Of a stretch of 28,506 nucleotides of DNA, positions 7,601-15,357 are shown piece by piece. The DNA comes from a virus. The stretch spans positions 1 to 28,506 of the IMG/VR virus record IMGVR_UViG_3300031963_005004; one strand, given 5' to 3'. The position numbers were made by a program, and so were the translations under genes. The notes below the pieces were generated by a model. The model was not told the origin of the DNA. It made no database searches and worked only from the letters and a program-made list of their open reading frames with translations. Numbering within the stretch: the stretch's first letter is position 1; every line of letters begins with the position of its first letter.

Positions 7601-10035
7601 AAACGTGGGTTTAGTTTACCTAATGTTAAATTCATTTTGTCTAGCTCAGCTTCGCTAATTTTACCAATGTCTTCAGTAAACGTAGGCATGTCTGCCACTT
7701 GACGGACATAGTAACCTGTAGGAGGAGCACTACGTGCTTCAACTAAATTAATTTTATTAGCTACTGATTTTTCAAGTTTAAGTAATGCTCGGTCAACGGT
7801 TGGGTTAACTACTACAGACTTATTGCCCGGAAAAATACGAATTAAATCGCCCTCTGTAGGAATAGTTTTACCGTTAACAACAATTTGCTTAGTTAAGGTT
7901 ACCTTTAATCCTTCACGAGCAATTTCTTCGTTAATACCAAACCATTCAGATAGTGCAGTATCCTTATCCCCAAAACCTAACACTTCTTTAAATGTTTTCC
8001 AAAGTTCAGATAAAAGGGTAGTGTTTTTATATTTAACACTATTAAGATAAGCTGCTACTTTAGGTAGTTGGTTAATTGACCACAAACCAGATGTTGAAAA
8101 CTCGTGTAAGTCTTTGGTTAAGTACTTTAAGTATCCTTTTAACTCAGCGTCAGCAACACTTTCAATTTTACTTGCAACAGTTGTTCGTAGTGCTTCTAGT
8201 TTAGAAACAGATTTACCTAGTGGTGTTGACGGATTTAACTTACCATAGTCAATACGGCTAGTAGTTACAGCATGAATAAGCTCATGTGTAAACACGTTAC
8301 TATTGTTATTTCCATTGTAAACAGCAATGGTATTAGTATTAGCTAAATAGTGTGCAGTACCATCACCTTGATTCACTACTACTTTAGTATTTTTAGGAAG
8401 TGTTTTTAATAGTTTGTCAACAACAAGTTGTTCTGTCGGAGTTGCTTTATCACGAATAGAAGTCCACACCTCATCAACAAGGGGTGTTGTTTTATTAGTT
8501 TTAGTTACAGTTTCAGCATATGCAGCACTACCTTCGGCTTTAGGAGCGTAGTTAAACAAGGGTAGTTTCTGTACCTCACTTACTTTAGCACCTTGACTTA
8601 AACGTGGCGCATACTTAGCTTCATCTAAAGTTTTAAACGCTGCATTAATGTCTACATTAGCAAGGTCTAGTTTATTAGCAATATCAGCAGGTGTACCACC
8701 AACAGGTACTACTTCTAAAGTACCACGCTTCCAATCTTTATAGTAGTTTAATGCTTCTTCTTCAGTTGCAAAAGGTTTTCCACTAGCATTCCCATACACT
8801 GCGTCTAAAGTAATTTTACCAGACTGCTCGTTTACATTAATAGTACTAGTAACAACTGATGGGTTATTTTTACTTGAGTAGATACGTTCTAATCTAGCTT
8901 TAGTAGCCATTAATTCTGACGGTTCTACACCACCTGAATTTAAACTTAATTCAATTTCTTTTAACGTGGTGGCTGTACGTTCACGTAGCGTAGTTTGAAT
9001 GTCTGATGACAGACCTGTAGTATCGTCAGGTACTAGTGTCTTGGTATTAATAGCAGCTTCAGCAGCTTCTCCTTTAGACACACCCAACACACTAACATCA
9101 TTGGTTAGTTTGTTAGCTACATCTACAGCAGCTTGTTCACCCATACCAATCTTGTTTGCTACATTAATGGCTTTGGTTGTAGCTAATGTAGCCCTGAATC
9201 CAGCTTTAATTAAAGCAGAAACACCTAGTGAGTCTAGTGTACCAAACACAGACTCAACACCGGGACTAAGGACTAGACCACTTTCAATAGCTTTTAAAAC
9301 ACGAAATGCGTCAGCTTCTCCTACAGCAGAAACTAAACGATTACGCCATGTGTTTACAATTTTACCCCGATCACCCTCATCAACTACACGCAACACATCT
9401 ACCATATTATTTACAGATGATGCAAACGTAATTGATCGACTTCCTTGGAAACCTAAATTTTCTAATTCTTCGTTAATAACAGGGGATAGTCGTGACCAGT
9501 CTTCTACTGTAGTTAAACCAATTGCGTCTTGTGCAAATTGTGACACAGGCCCACGTTGCGATAATCCTTCTAATGCGGTTTCAATTACAGCACGAGAAGC
9601 TAAATTAGCTTTATATAGTTGAGCATCACGCAACACTTCTTCTTTAGATTTACCTGTTTGAATCATAATGCGCTCTAATGTTGCTTCTGCAATAATAGAA
9701 ACATCATCATGGTATGATGCAGCTAAAGGAGTAGTTTCAATATCTCTAATTTGTTTAATGGCTTCTTCAACAGCCGGGGCATTACCTTGTTCTGCTAGTG
9801 GAATTGTAGCACCTTTTAAGATGCGTACATTCTCATTGCGTTCAAACTTAGCACGTTCAGCAGCAACATATGCTGGCCCCATTACAGCCATTTGTTGTGC
9901 TATGTCTTGTGACGACTGAGCATCATTAGATGCTAGTAATGTTAGTGTTGGATTAACGCTAGGAATTTGAGCATAGTTGGTAGGCTCAGCTTCTTCAAAT
10001 AAGAAATCGTCAGCTTGTTCGTTAAATAAGTCCAT
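4636..10035 (-). CDS. Giant internal virion (ejection) protein with zincin metalloprotease motif
   Basis: At 1,799 residues this is the largest protein in the window, longer than T7 gp16 (1,318). It occupies the gp16-like slot, between the gp14-like and gp15-like genes. The mid-region has HELIH at residues 584-588 (context VFTHELIHAVTTS) and LHEF with E645 about 57 residues downstream. This HExxH...E layout matches gluzincin-type domains of large phage polyvalent proteins. Upstream residues (about 555-580) form the short strands usually preceding the helix. Around residues 1285-1315 a hydrophobic stretch (MLGLFSPAQLVVQASGMLLATT) could interact with membrane. The start ATG has AGGA 5 nt upstream. 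Likely role: ejected with the genome, forming the channel. The protease part could cleave host or virion proteins; activity is inferred from the motif only. Confidence 0.7.
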   Translation of the reverse strand: MDLFNEQADDFLFEEAEPTNYAQIPSVNPTLTLLASNDAQSSQDIAQQMAVMGPAYVAAERAKFERNENVRILKGATIPLAEQGNAPAVEEAIKQIRDIETTPLAASYHDDVSIIAEATLERIMIQTGKSKEEVLRDAQLYKANLASRAVIETALEGLSQRGPVSQFAQDAIGLTTVEDWSRLSPVINEELENLGFQGSRSITFASSVNNMVDVLRVVDEGDRGKIVNTWRNRLVSAVGEADAFRVLKAIESGLVLSPGVESVFGTLDSLGVSALIKAGFRATLATTKAINVANKIGMGEQAAVDVANKLTNDVSVLGVSKGEAAEAAINTKTLVPDDTTGLSSDIQTTLRERTATTLKEIELSLNSGGVEPSELMATKARLERIYSSKNNPSVVTSTINVNEQSGKITLDAVYGNASGKPFATEEEALNYYKDWKRGTLEVVPVGGTPADIANKLDLANVDINAAFKTLDEAKYAPRLSQGAKVSEVQKLPLFNYAPKAEGSAAYAETVTKTNKTTPLVDEVWTSIRDKATPTEQLVVDKLLKTLPKNTKVVVNQGDGTAHYLANTNTIAVYNGNNNSNVFTHELIHAVTTSRIDYGKLNPSTPLGKSVSKLEALRTTVASKIESVADAELKGYLKYLTKDLHEFSTSGLWSINQLPKVAAYLNSVKYKNTTLLSELWKTFKEVLGFGDKDTALSEWFGINEEIAREGLKVTLTKQIVVNGKTIPTEGDLIRIFPGNKSVVVNPTVDRALLKLEKSVANKINLVEARSAPPTGYYVRQVADMPTFTEDIGKISEAELDKMNLTLGKLNPRLATPNSIYSPALTSMYKATKFNSLFTDFTKQSFDKLNGDSIDKVNNALIRTETLKRDMTVLELQSQGVVSAAEQEAYYAYRTMRNIQHYVKDKALSEYLTASGYNNVFVGLDELGELSGPAKSKTLNDVLNKNVYDVENNKMVTVTPDVAKELDSRGVQIYQYLKAQTIEGRKGSITTIAVAPNKSRVGDIMNTVGKVDGAYARIYTDEYWIKLKGTQLIDDVETEVTYAIRSSVTEKDASAYVKGFNSLIDKRKGGALISADDVSKALASYEQDAAKLADEFNNGKYDGTSAKFNYTRIDDNYFRDVTGVGGREAVSDGKTFWSGRSEEAIKSISTGSTAAEIKGPLASLEAEISNTARFTATNEFRRNAIQRWYNTYEDVISNIDKDNAKSADEVFFNVVKNVKGYALQEPQARRMIANKDFILAQLSTKTDDERILQHAVNNLTGNISTPGFAHVGQWLRQTDLVNWAKSTNSTFMLGLFSPAQLVVQASGMLLATTISPKHGLKAAFSIRPILAALTSDNPSVWKWLHKATEVGKTTDLSTSDFSRVAAAIKRVGLLDNIGASSIYNGADGATNIFSKNKAKFNQAQMMFFNKGEEINRVGAFEIARREFVEANPGTAWDTDSALATIVTRADDLSMNMSRVNDARYAQGTLGIPLQFLQHNIRLGTNIAAQSSILVGKKSMTLSGSEALKLTLGSYLLYGINNNATPDFIEDWLGAELNGTLSEQQKQYLTQGVLAGIISTIGETITGERTNIALGSRLSSIQWYEDLADAVYDLFKGGSVDVYKLAGPTGSTLTAALELPVIFKDYLQKDEWTLGDFSRTVSTSFATLSSTWRNIDKAYWAYHANGMVLSKRGDPLAQLSWPELLAQGLGFQSTEAYESSTVFETKSSYTSTMKKYADAVMRYENLARKAYLAGDIEAMNTNYRAASAVVAPLPLADQKVILQFTREKTRYDTVGREAFNKWASELSSHKNRLLVTNPYGEK

Positions 10036-10045
10036 ATCGTTCCTA

Positions 10046-10486
10046 TTATTGTTTCAAAGGACTGTTAGGCCCACTCCAACCACCATAGCCTTCTTGAAAA
10101 ATTGTACCGGACATTTTACCGATTGATCCAAAAATTGCAGCATTTGTTGATGCTTCAGCACCTGCAATAGCTGCATTAGTAATAGCTGTATTTTCAGTTG
10201 CAATATCGGACATATAACCCAAATTACCAGCCAACTGAGAACCTACACTAGACACACCACCAGCTAAACCACTACCACCCATACCACCTGTTTGTGCTGC
10301 TGTGTTAACCATAGATGCTTGTGCTAATCGTGCTTCACGAATTTGTTGACGAACATTACGAATGTTTTGCACTTCTGCTTTACGTGCTTCAGCACGATAT
10401 TGTTCTTTTTGTGCTCGACCTGCTTGTACTGTACTATAAACAGTTCCTACTGCCGCAGCAGCAATAATATATGGTAATGCTGGCAT
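10046..10486 (-). CDS. Internal virion protein, gp14-like
   Basis: A 146-residue protein with a short hydrophobic N-terminus (LPYIIAAAAVGTVYSTVQAG), then a strongly basic helical region rich in Ala, Arg and Gln (EARKAEVQNIRNVRQQIREA), then a Gly/Ala/Ser-rich half. This composition and its place right upstream of the large ejection proteins match T7 gp14-type small internal virion proteins, which form the outer-membrane part of the ejection channel. It is shorter than T7 gp14 (196). AAAGGA lies about 8 nt upstream of the ATG. Call is by architecture and synteny. Confidence 0.65.
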   Translation of the reverse strand: MPALPYIIAAAAVGTVYSTVQAGRAQKEQYRAEARKAEVQNIRNVRQQIREARLAQASMVNTAAQTGGMGGSGLAGGVSSVGSQLAGNLGYMSDIATENTAITNAAIAGAEASTNAAIFGSIGKMSGTIFQEGYGGWSGPNSPLKQ

Positions 10487-10487
10487 T

Positions 10488-10772
10488 TTAAATTTCCTTT
10501 AAAACAATGTTTTGAGTTTCAGTTTCACCAACTTTATTAAAGCCGTAATAAACACAAAACTTATCTACTTTAGTATTTACTTTATCATAGTAAGACCACA
10601 GTTCTGTGTGCCCTTTGTTTTGTAAATATGCAACTAAATTATCAACTTCAACTTTAAATTTTTTGTGTATTGACAATGACCAATTATAAAAATGATGGTG
10701 CATAAAAGGAATATTGTCTACCCACTCAATTAGTATTACAATAGAATCATCTTTGTAAAATTCTTCATACAT
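10488..10772 (-). CDS. Small protein resembling the end of a GNAT acetyltransferase fold
   Basis: A 94-residue protein whose C-terminal half (KVDKFCVYYGFNKVGETETQ) resembles the final helix-strand of GNAT N-acetyltransferases, where a Y-x-GF-x-x-VGE pattern is common. The N-terminal half has an HHH run and aromatic residues but no clear acetyl-CoA pyrophosphate-binding (Q/R-x-x-G-x-G/A) loop, so it may be catalytically inactive or a divergent short form. It overlaps the tail tube B stop by 8 bp and lies directly before the gp14-like gene. Similar GNAT-like genes occur near structural genes in some marine podophages as I recall. Function unknown. Confidence 0.5.
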   Translation of the reverse strand: MYEEFYKDDSIVILIEWVDNIPFMHHHFYNWSLSIHKKFKVEVDNLVAYLQNKGHTELWSYYDKVNTKVDKFCVYYGFNKVGETETQNIVLKEI

Positions 10773-13011
10773 TGGTGTTACCTATGAATGTTCCTGTCCA
10801 ACCAACAATTTTCATATCTTTACCATCTTGTGCAGTGAATTTAAACTGCACTGCCTTACCCCTACCACGAAGTTTATTCTTAGAGATAACTAGCGGATAA
10901 CCATCATCAAATGTGCTACCGGGGTCAGTAAAGTATGGGCGTAGTTGACGATAGACTTCTACTTCAGCAGCCCATTTACCGGGGTAACTGTTATCTGTAA
11001 AGTCCCAACGACTTTGCATTTTACAAGCACTTTGGTTTAGTGGGTTGGTGTTGCTGTCAAATGAAGTTTCAGTGCGCTTCATAAACACTGTTAGATATTG
11101 ACCAGCCATAGCCCTTGCAGGGCCATTGCCACCCATGTTATATCCTGTAATAAAGTAAGATGGTTGTTCAACACCAGCAGTGTTAAAGGTATACCAGTCT
11201 TTAAACTTAGTAGCACTATCTCGTGTATTGTCAAAGTCAGCAAATGTTACTGAGTAGTTGTCACTAGTAACTGGATGTAAAGCTAGTATTTTGTAAGACT
11301 TACGTGTACCCGACACGTTAGCTACGTTAGCAACCACTGTATCTGTACTAGCAATAACACTATCTACACCAGCAATAACGTTATACTCATTACTAATGGA
11401 TGTTGTTTCTTTAGTGACCTCAATGGATAGAGGAATAACACCTGTAGTTGTGTCCAGAGAAAACCAGTACCAACTATTTAAGCGAGCATCAAAGGCAAGA
11501 ATAGTGTCTTTATTGAATCGACCACTACTAGTAGATGTATTAATTGAGTTTGAATATAACCAATAAATAGTTTTATTTGTAGCATTATACGATCCTTCAG
11601 CATATAGTTTACCTAAGATTGGAATGTCTTGATAAAAGGTTTTGATGTTCTTTTCACTAATGTTAGTAGCTGTGTACTCTACAGCATTAGTGGCGCTTAC
11701 AACGTAAATGCCGTTAGTGCTCCAATAGAGCACAGTGTCTTCTACAGCCACAACGTTCTTACCGCCAACACAACTTACAGATGATACACGATCAACTGCA
11801 TAGTTAGATGCTTTGAATCCTTGGTCAACACCAGAAATAAACCACACACCGTTAGTAGCAAACACCATAATGCCTCTACCTAGTGGTTGTAAAGATACAA
11901 TTTCACCAGCTTCAGGGATTTCAATAGTGCCGCCATCATCATCTTCTAAGTCACTAATAACTTCAGATGTGGGATCGTTGGTTTGGTAGCAATTACCAAC
12001 CTTGTCAATGTTATCTAACACCTGACTAAAAAACACAGTTCCTAGTAAGTCAGATGTAGGCATACCTGCATACCATGTCCTACCTGCAAAGAAGGCACAC
12101 ACTTTAGGACGATATACAATGTCTTCAAACGGGTCAATGATGAAATGCCCTTTAGGGGCAGGAGAGTTACCAAAGTCTTGTTTGTTTAAGACTTCACTGT
12201 CAAAATCATCGTTAGTATCCTTACCATAAATCCAACTCTTAGTGTTAGCTGGATACTTACCTAGTGTTGGGTCACCTAAACTACCGCCATTGTCTATACG
12301 ATAGGCATCAATTTGTGTGTCAGTCCAACCTTGATTATACAAGTTGTACTTAACATCATCAATGTCAATGCCTAATGCAACCCACTCAGCCTCTGTATAC
12401 TCTTTACTAATAGGCACAATGTTACCGGCATTGTCAATTAAAGTAATACCTTTAAAGTCTCGAATTTCTAAATCTAGTGTCTTAACTGTAAATGTACCCC
12501 AAGCATTCTCATCACCGGGGACAGGCTCGTAACTTACTAGTAATGGTAAGGTATCTGAACTAGTAATAATAAGTTTACCATACGTAGATGCAAAGCTACA
12601 AATTCCTGTACCAACAGTATTGGGATTACCGGGAACCTTGTAGCTTTGTAAATCAATAGTAAATGCTGTATTGCGTGATGCACTAACGCTACCTGTAGCA
12701 GCGTTATAAAAGTTTAAGTAACGACCTGTCTGAGCTACAATAAAATCCCTATTACCACTACCAGCTACAGTAGTCCATGTGCCTGTTGTAAAGGCCCATA
12801 AATCTTTACTGTCAGCACTGATAGCAGCAGCATATAGGTTATACCCATCTTCGTAGTCAAGTCCATTACGGCGTTCAATAACACCGTCAACTTGTGGGAT
12901 TACATTTACACCTTCTTTGTAACTATTTTTAGGCGTGATAAAATAGCCGCCTTCAGTGACTAGACCACCTACAAACGTAAACGCATCATTTACTGAGGCT
13001 TGTGCTGCCAT
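10765..13011 (-). CDS. Tail tubular protein B (gp12-like)
   Basis: A 748-residue protein, similar in length to T7 gp12 (794), and the second tail-tube gene after the gp11-like gene. The N-terminal region (GGLVTEGGYFITPKNSYKEG, then GVIERRNGLDYEDGY) matches the start typical of podophage tail tubular B proteins. The rest is rich in beta strands with aromatic and Asn/Asp/Gly turns, such as GIMVFATNGVWFISG and DTVLYWSTNGIYVVS, consistent with the beta-propeller of the nozzle. It builds the tip of the short tail, to which fibres attach and through which DNA exits. Start ATG is preceded by AGGGGA. The assignment is strong from motif recall and synteny. Confidence 0.85.
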   Translation of the reverse strand: MAAQASVNDAFTFVGGLVTEGGYFITPKNSYKEGVNVIPQVDGVIERRNGLDYEDGYNLYAAAISADSKDLWAFTTGTWTTVAGSGNRDFIVAQTGRYLNFYNAATGSVSASRNTAFTIDLQSYKVPGNPNTVGTGICSFASTYGKLIITSSDTLPLLVSYEPVPGDENAWGTFTVKTLDLEIRDFKGITLIDNAGNIVPISKEYTEAEWVALGIDIDDVKYNLYNQGWTDTQIDAYRIDNGGSLGDPTLGKYPANTKSWIYGKDTNDDFDSEVLNKQDFGNSPAPKGHFIIDPFEDIVYRPKVCAFFAGRTWYAGMPTSDLLGTVFFSQVLDNIDKVGNCYQTNDPTSEVISDLEDDDGGTIEIPEAGEIVSLQPLGRGIMVFATNGVWFISGVDQGFKASNYAVDRVSSVSCVGGKNVVAVEDTVLYWSTNGIYVVSATNAVEYTATNISEKNIKTFYQDIPILGKLYAEGSYNATNKTIYWLYSNSINTSTSSGRFNKDTILAFDARLNSWYWFSLDTTTGVIPLSIEVTKETTSISNEYNVIAGVDSVIASTDTVVANVANVSGTRKSYKILALHPVTSDNYSVTFADFDNTRDSATKFKDWYTFNTAGVEQPSYFITGYNMGGNGPARAMAGQYLTVFMKRTETSFDSNTNPLNQSACKMQSRWDFTDNSYPGKWAAEVEVYRQLRPYFTDPGSTFDDGYPLVISKNKLRGRGKAVQFKFTAQDGKDMKIVGWTGTFIGNTNV

Positions 13012-13020
13012 TATATCCCC

Positions 13021-13278
13021 TTAAACAGTAGAGTCTTCTACTTCAATGTTACGTTGCTTTGCAATTGCTAAGATACGTTCTTTACGTGTAAACAAACCTT
13101 TAAGTTCATCAGGTACTTGGCCACGCATTGAGTAACGTGCTTGGTATAAACCCATTGGAGTACGATCAATGGCTAGCTTATTTATAATACCACTCTCTGC
13201 ACGTTCTTCTTTACGTTCTTTAGCTGCTAGCTTCTTCTCTTGATGCTTTTCCATAACTTTATCGTAGGCAGTGGTCAT
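13021..13278 (-). CDS. Small basic hypothetical protein (85 aa) between tail tube genes
   Basis: I chose ATG 13278 because it overlaps the stop of the 50-aa gene upstream in an ATGA junction; the ATG at 13296 would add six residues inside that gene. The protein starts MTTAYDKVMEKHQEKKLAAK, followed by a Lys/Arg/Glu-rich helix, then a less charged part (RTPMGLYQARYSMRGQVPDE) and a basic end (FTRKERILAIAKQRNIEVED). Probably helical. Not recognised. Its place between tail tube A and B genes in the late unit suggests a virion or assembly role. Confidence 0.65.
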   Translation of the reverse strand: MTTAYDKVMEKHQEKKLAAKERKEERAESGIINKLAIDRTPMGLYQARYSMRGQVPDELKGLFTRKERILAIAKQRNIEVEDSTV

Positions 13279-13427
13279 TTCATTTCGCCTTTCCATTTGT
13301 GCTTGTTAACATCTTTCATTTCTTCAGGCATTTTATACTTAAGTTTTACTTCTACTTCTTCTACTTTAGGAGCCTGATTCAATACTTCTTTAACCTGCTT
13401 ATTAACACTTTTTTGTTTAGTAGCCAT
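13275..13427 (-). CDS. Small hypothetical protein (50 aa)
   Basis: This short frame fills the gap between the tail tube A gene and the 85-aa gene. Start ATG 13427 has GGAAGG about 7 nt upstream, and the stop TGA overlaps the next ATG (ATGA). The product begins MATKQKSVNKQVKEVLNQAP and ends KHKWKGEMK. It is Lys-rich with an alternating acidic/hydrophobic middle (KVEEVEVKLKYKMPEEM). No family recognised. The strong ribosome binding site and tight coupling argue that it is a real gene. Confidence 0.65.
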   Translation of the reverse strand: MATKQKSVNKQVKEVLNQAPKVEEVEVKLKYKMPEEMKDVNKHKWKGEMK

Positions 13428-13430
13428 ATA

Positions 13431-14135
13431 TTACCTTCCGTAATTAACTCGTGTGTTATATTTAACTTCACCGTTTTCATTCTTCCAGCTATCGTTACGC
13501 ATTGCCATACGACCTCTGGTAGCCTTACGTTCTTCTCTAGCATTACTCTGTTGCTTTAAGTTAACGAATGCTTGACTCTTGGCTTCAGCTAACAACGTTG
13601 GAAAGAACTTCTCTGGAATAGATGGAACAAAGTTATCTGTGTGTGTCCAGCTAGCTTGCTGTGTACCATATGCGCTACTTTTGCTAGCTTGCAATGTATT
13701 GTCTACAGTGCTGTTGTACCCATCAAAAATTAAAAACTGGTCATCGTAACTAGTCCAGTATTGCGGGTCTTGGTTAATAACATATCCATTAGCGTTAATA
13801 ACTCCGGGCTGTGCAACACGGTTACTAATAATGTCATTAAATGTTTGTGGGTCTACCCACTGCACTTCTTTTTTATTATATTTAATCCATTTAACTTTAT
13901 TCCATGTGTCTGGAATTTTCATCTTTGTAGGGTTATTAGTATCCCCTACTGCTTGTAGTGGTGCAAGCTGAAATAGAAAAGGCCAGTCACGCTGGCTTAG
14001 TAATTCAAAGTAGGCTTCTTTAACAAGTTCGGCTACTTGTACAGCTTCAACCGTTTCATCAATACTGCTTACAGGGTCTGAATCCAGTGCAGAAAGAATG
14101 TTCTGCGTCATATCCAATAGAGATAGCTTTGCCAT
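13431..14135 (-). CDS. Tail tubular protein A (gp11-like)
   Basis: A 234-residue protein in the slot between capsid/decoration genes and tail tube B, a little longer than T7 gp11 (196). The N-terminal region (MTQNILSALDSDPVSSIDET then AELVKEAYFELLSQRDWPFL) is characteristic: a helical part with the R-D-W-P-F-L motif, followed by a beta part beginning about residue 60. It forms the ring between the portal and the tail nozzle and closes the head. The C-terminal portion is Arg/Asn-rich (KATRGRMAMRNDSWKN), as expected for the end that contacts neighbours. Confidence 0.85.
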   Translation of the reverse strand: MAKLSLLDMTQNILSALDSDPVSSIDETVEAVQVAELVKEAYFELLSQRDWPFLFQLAPLQAVGDTNNPTKMKIPDTWNKVKWIKYNKKEVQWVDPQTFNDIISNRVAQPGVINANGYVINQDPQYWTSYDDQFLIFDGYNSTVDNTLQASKSSAYGTQQASWTHTDNFVPSIPEKFFPTLLAEAKSQAFVNLKQQSNAREERKATRGRMAMRNDSWKNENGEVKYNTRVNYGR

Positions 14136-14145
14136 CTAACACTCC

Positions 14146-14727
14146 TTATGCTGGATCAATTAAGGAAGCACTTAAACCAGCTTCTAACACTGTAATTGCT
14201 GTAGATGAGGTAGTACCATCACCACCAACATAAATTGAAAGCACATCGTTATCAGCTAAACTAGCATATCCTGTAGCTGCACAGTGTAATGTATCTGCAC
14301 CGTTAGTGTATTTAGCTACAACCATCTTACGTGTAGAGGGTGTGCCGTTTACAGCATAGTGAAAGTTATATTTAGCTTGTGCAGCAGCAGAAGCTGTTGT
14401 AAATGATACCCAGAAATTAAGTTGATACTCACCGGGTTCTGTAACTGTAATTTCACCATTAGCTGCGGATAATGTCATGTTAGCATTACCGTTAGCAGTC
14501 CACTCACCAGAAGGATTTAACTTAGCTGTAGCACTAGCGGCTGGAAGTGTCTGTGCGGTACTACCACCTGAAATGTAGATTTCACCGTAAGCATGACCAG
14601 AAGGAAATACCCACACACCGCTGCCACTACCATTAGCACGATATACCTTACCACTAGCAGCAGTGGATACACCTTTAGGCTCGTGTATTTGAGGGTCAGT
14701 GAGCACTGCGTGTTGAATATTAGCCAT
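14146..14727 (-). CDS. Putative capsid decoration or head-fibre protein with jelly-roll-like C-terminus
   Basis: A 193-residue protein. The N-terminus (HAVLTDPQIHEPKGVSTAAS, then GKVYRANGSGSGVW) matches a conserved virion-anchor segment that I recall from phage fibre-like proteins. From about residue 45 to the end it alternates beta strands (GEYQLNFWVSFTTASAAAQ; YNFHYAVNGTPSTRKMVVAK; ASLADNDVLSIYVGGDG), resembling a C1q/TNF-like jelly roll. It is therefore probably a surface decoration or short head fibre. It has GGAG 7 nt before the ATG and follows a terminator hairpin, so expression is likely reduced relative to upstream genes. The fold assignment is inference from strand pattern. Confidence 0.55.
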   Translation of the reverse strand: MANIQHAVLTDPQIHEPKGVSTAASGKVYRANGSGSGVWVFPSGHAYGEIYISGGSTAQTLPAASATAKLNPSGEWTANGNANMTLSAANGEITVTEPGEYQLNFWVSFTTASAAAQAKYNFHYAVNGTPSTRKMVVAKYTNGADTLHCAATGYASLADNDVLSIYVGGDGTTSSTAITVLEAGLSASLIDPA

Positions 14728-14744
14728 CTATTTCTCCAAAAGAA

Positions 14745-14783
14745 AAGAGGGGCGACCGGGAACCCCCAATCCAAACCCCTCTT
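14745..14783 (-). terminator. Rho-independent terminator after the 167-aa virion protein gene
   Basis: Read on the minus strand, AAGAGGGG (14783-14776) pairs with CCCCTCTT (14752-14745) and is followed by a T-rich tail (TTCTTTT). The loop is long and contains further G/C runs that may pair. It lies between the stop at 14792 and the next start at 14727, so it likely terminates a fraction of late transcripts here. Confidence 0.65.
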
Positions 14784-14791
14784 ACATTACA

Positions 14792-15295
14792 TTAGGCGTA
14801 CTGAACGACTAGAGTTGCAGTGCCAGCAGTGAAGTTGTTAGCCTTAGTGAAGAACACTTTAACACCTTGTGTAGCGTCATCATAGCTGTCGGTAAGAACA
14901 GTAGGATTACCACGGTTGTCAGCATTATCACCAACAGCTAGAGCACCATCAGCAACAATCACAGCACCAGCTAGCAAAGCAGCAGGGGCTTGAGCAGTTA
15001 GAATGGCATCCACATCAGCAGTGTCGGCTTCATCATGGCCTACAGACAACGTACCGCTGTCAGAAGAAGTCCATGCAGTGCCTACTTCTAGATATGCAGT
15101 TTGAAACACAGCATTCTTAGGTAGGCGAATGAAAGCACCAGATTCACCAAATGTAGATTGATAGGTAACGCTTAGACGAGCTTCTTTTAAGTTACCTTCA
15201 GTTTTAACAACACCAGCAGCTTGACGCTCAGGGATGTTAGCACCAAAACCGACAACTAGGCCATCGGCGTTAGTCCATGTAGATTTACGAGTCAT
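14792..15295 (-). CDS. Putative head decoration/structural protein downstream of capsid
   Basis: The product is 167 residues from ATG 15295, which has AAGGAA about 8 nt upstream; a longer frame to 15328 would run into the terminator hairpin and is rejected. The protein starts MTRKSTWTNADGLVVGFGAN, then EGNLKEARLSVTY, and is beta-rich with Ala/Gly/Asp segments ending KVFFTKANNFTAGTATLVVQ. It follows the major capsid gene and is separated from it by a strong terminator. Position and size suggest a capsid decoration or minor structural protein, but I do not recognise a named family with certainty. Confidence 0.6.
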   Translation of the reverse strand: MTRKSTWTNADGLVVGFGANIPERQAAGVVKTEGNLKEARLSVTYQSTFGESGAFIRLPKNAVFQTAYLEVGTAWTSSDSGTLSVGHDEADTADVDAILTAQAPAALLAGAVIVADGALAVGDNADNRGNPTVLTDSYDDATQGVKVFFTKANNFTAGTATLVVQYA

Positions 15296-15318
15296 TTTAA
15301 ATTCCTTTATATATGAGT

Positions 15319-15350
15319 TAAAAAACACTAGGAGAAAATCCCCTAGTGTT
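15319..15350 (-). terminator. Strong Rho-independent terminator after the major capsid gene
   Basis: On the minus strand the arms AACACTAGG (15350-15342) and CCTAGTGTT (15332-15324) pair perfectly around a GGATTTTCT apex, followed immediately by a run of T. It lies just past the capsid stop at 15358, so it should enrich short transcripts ending after capsid and lower expression of everything downstream. This matches the need for far more capsid than tail protein. Confidence 0.85.
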
Positions 15351-15357
15351 AGTTAGT

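Noticed and set aside
8999-9622. Plus-strand 207-aa open frame inside the giant ejection protein gene
   Set aside because: It is antisense to a strong coding frame, has low-complexity Ser/Thr/Ala sequence typical of shadow frames, and no ribosome site.
15296-15328. Eleven-codon N-terminal extension of the 167-aa structural protein
   Set aside because: It would start inside the terminator hairpin, while ATG 15295 has AAGGAA at good spacing.
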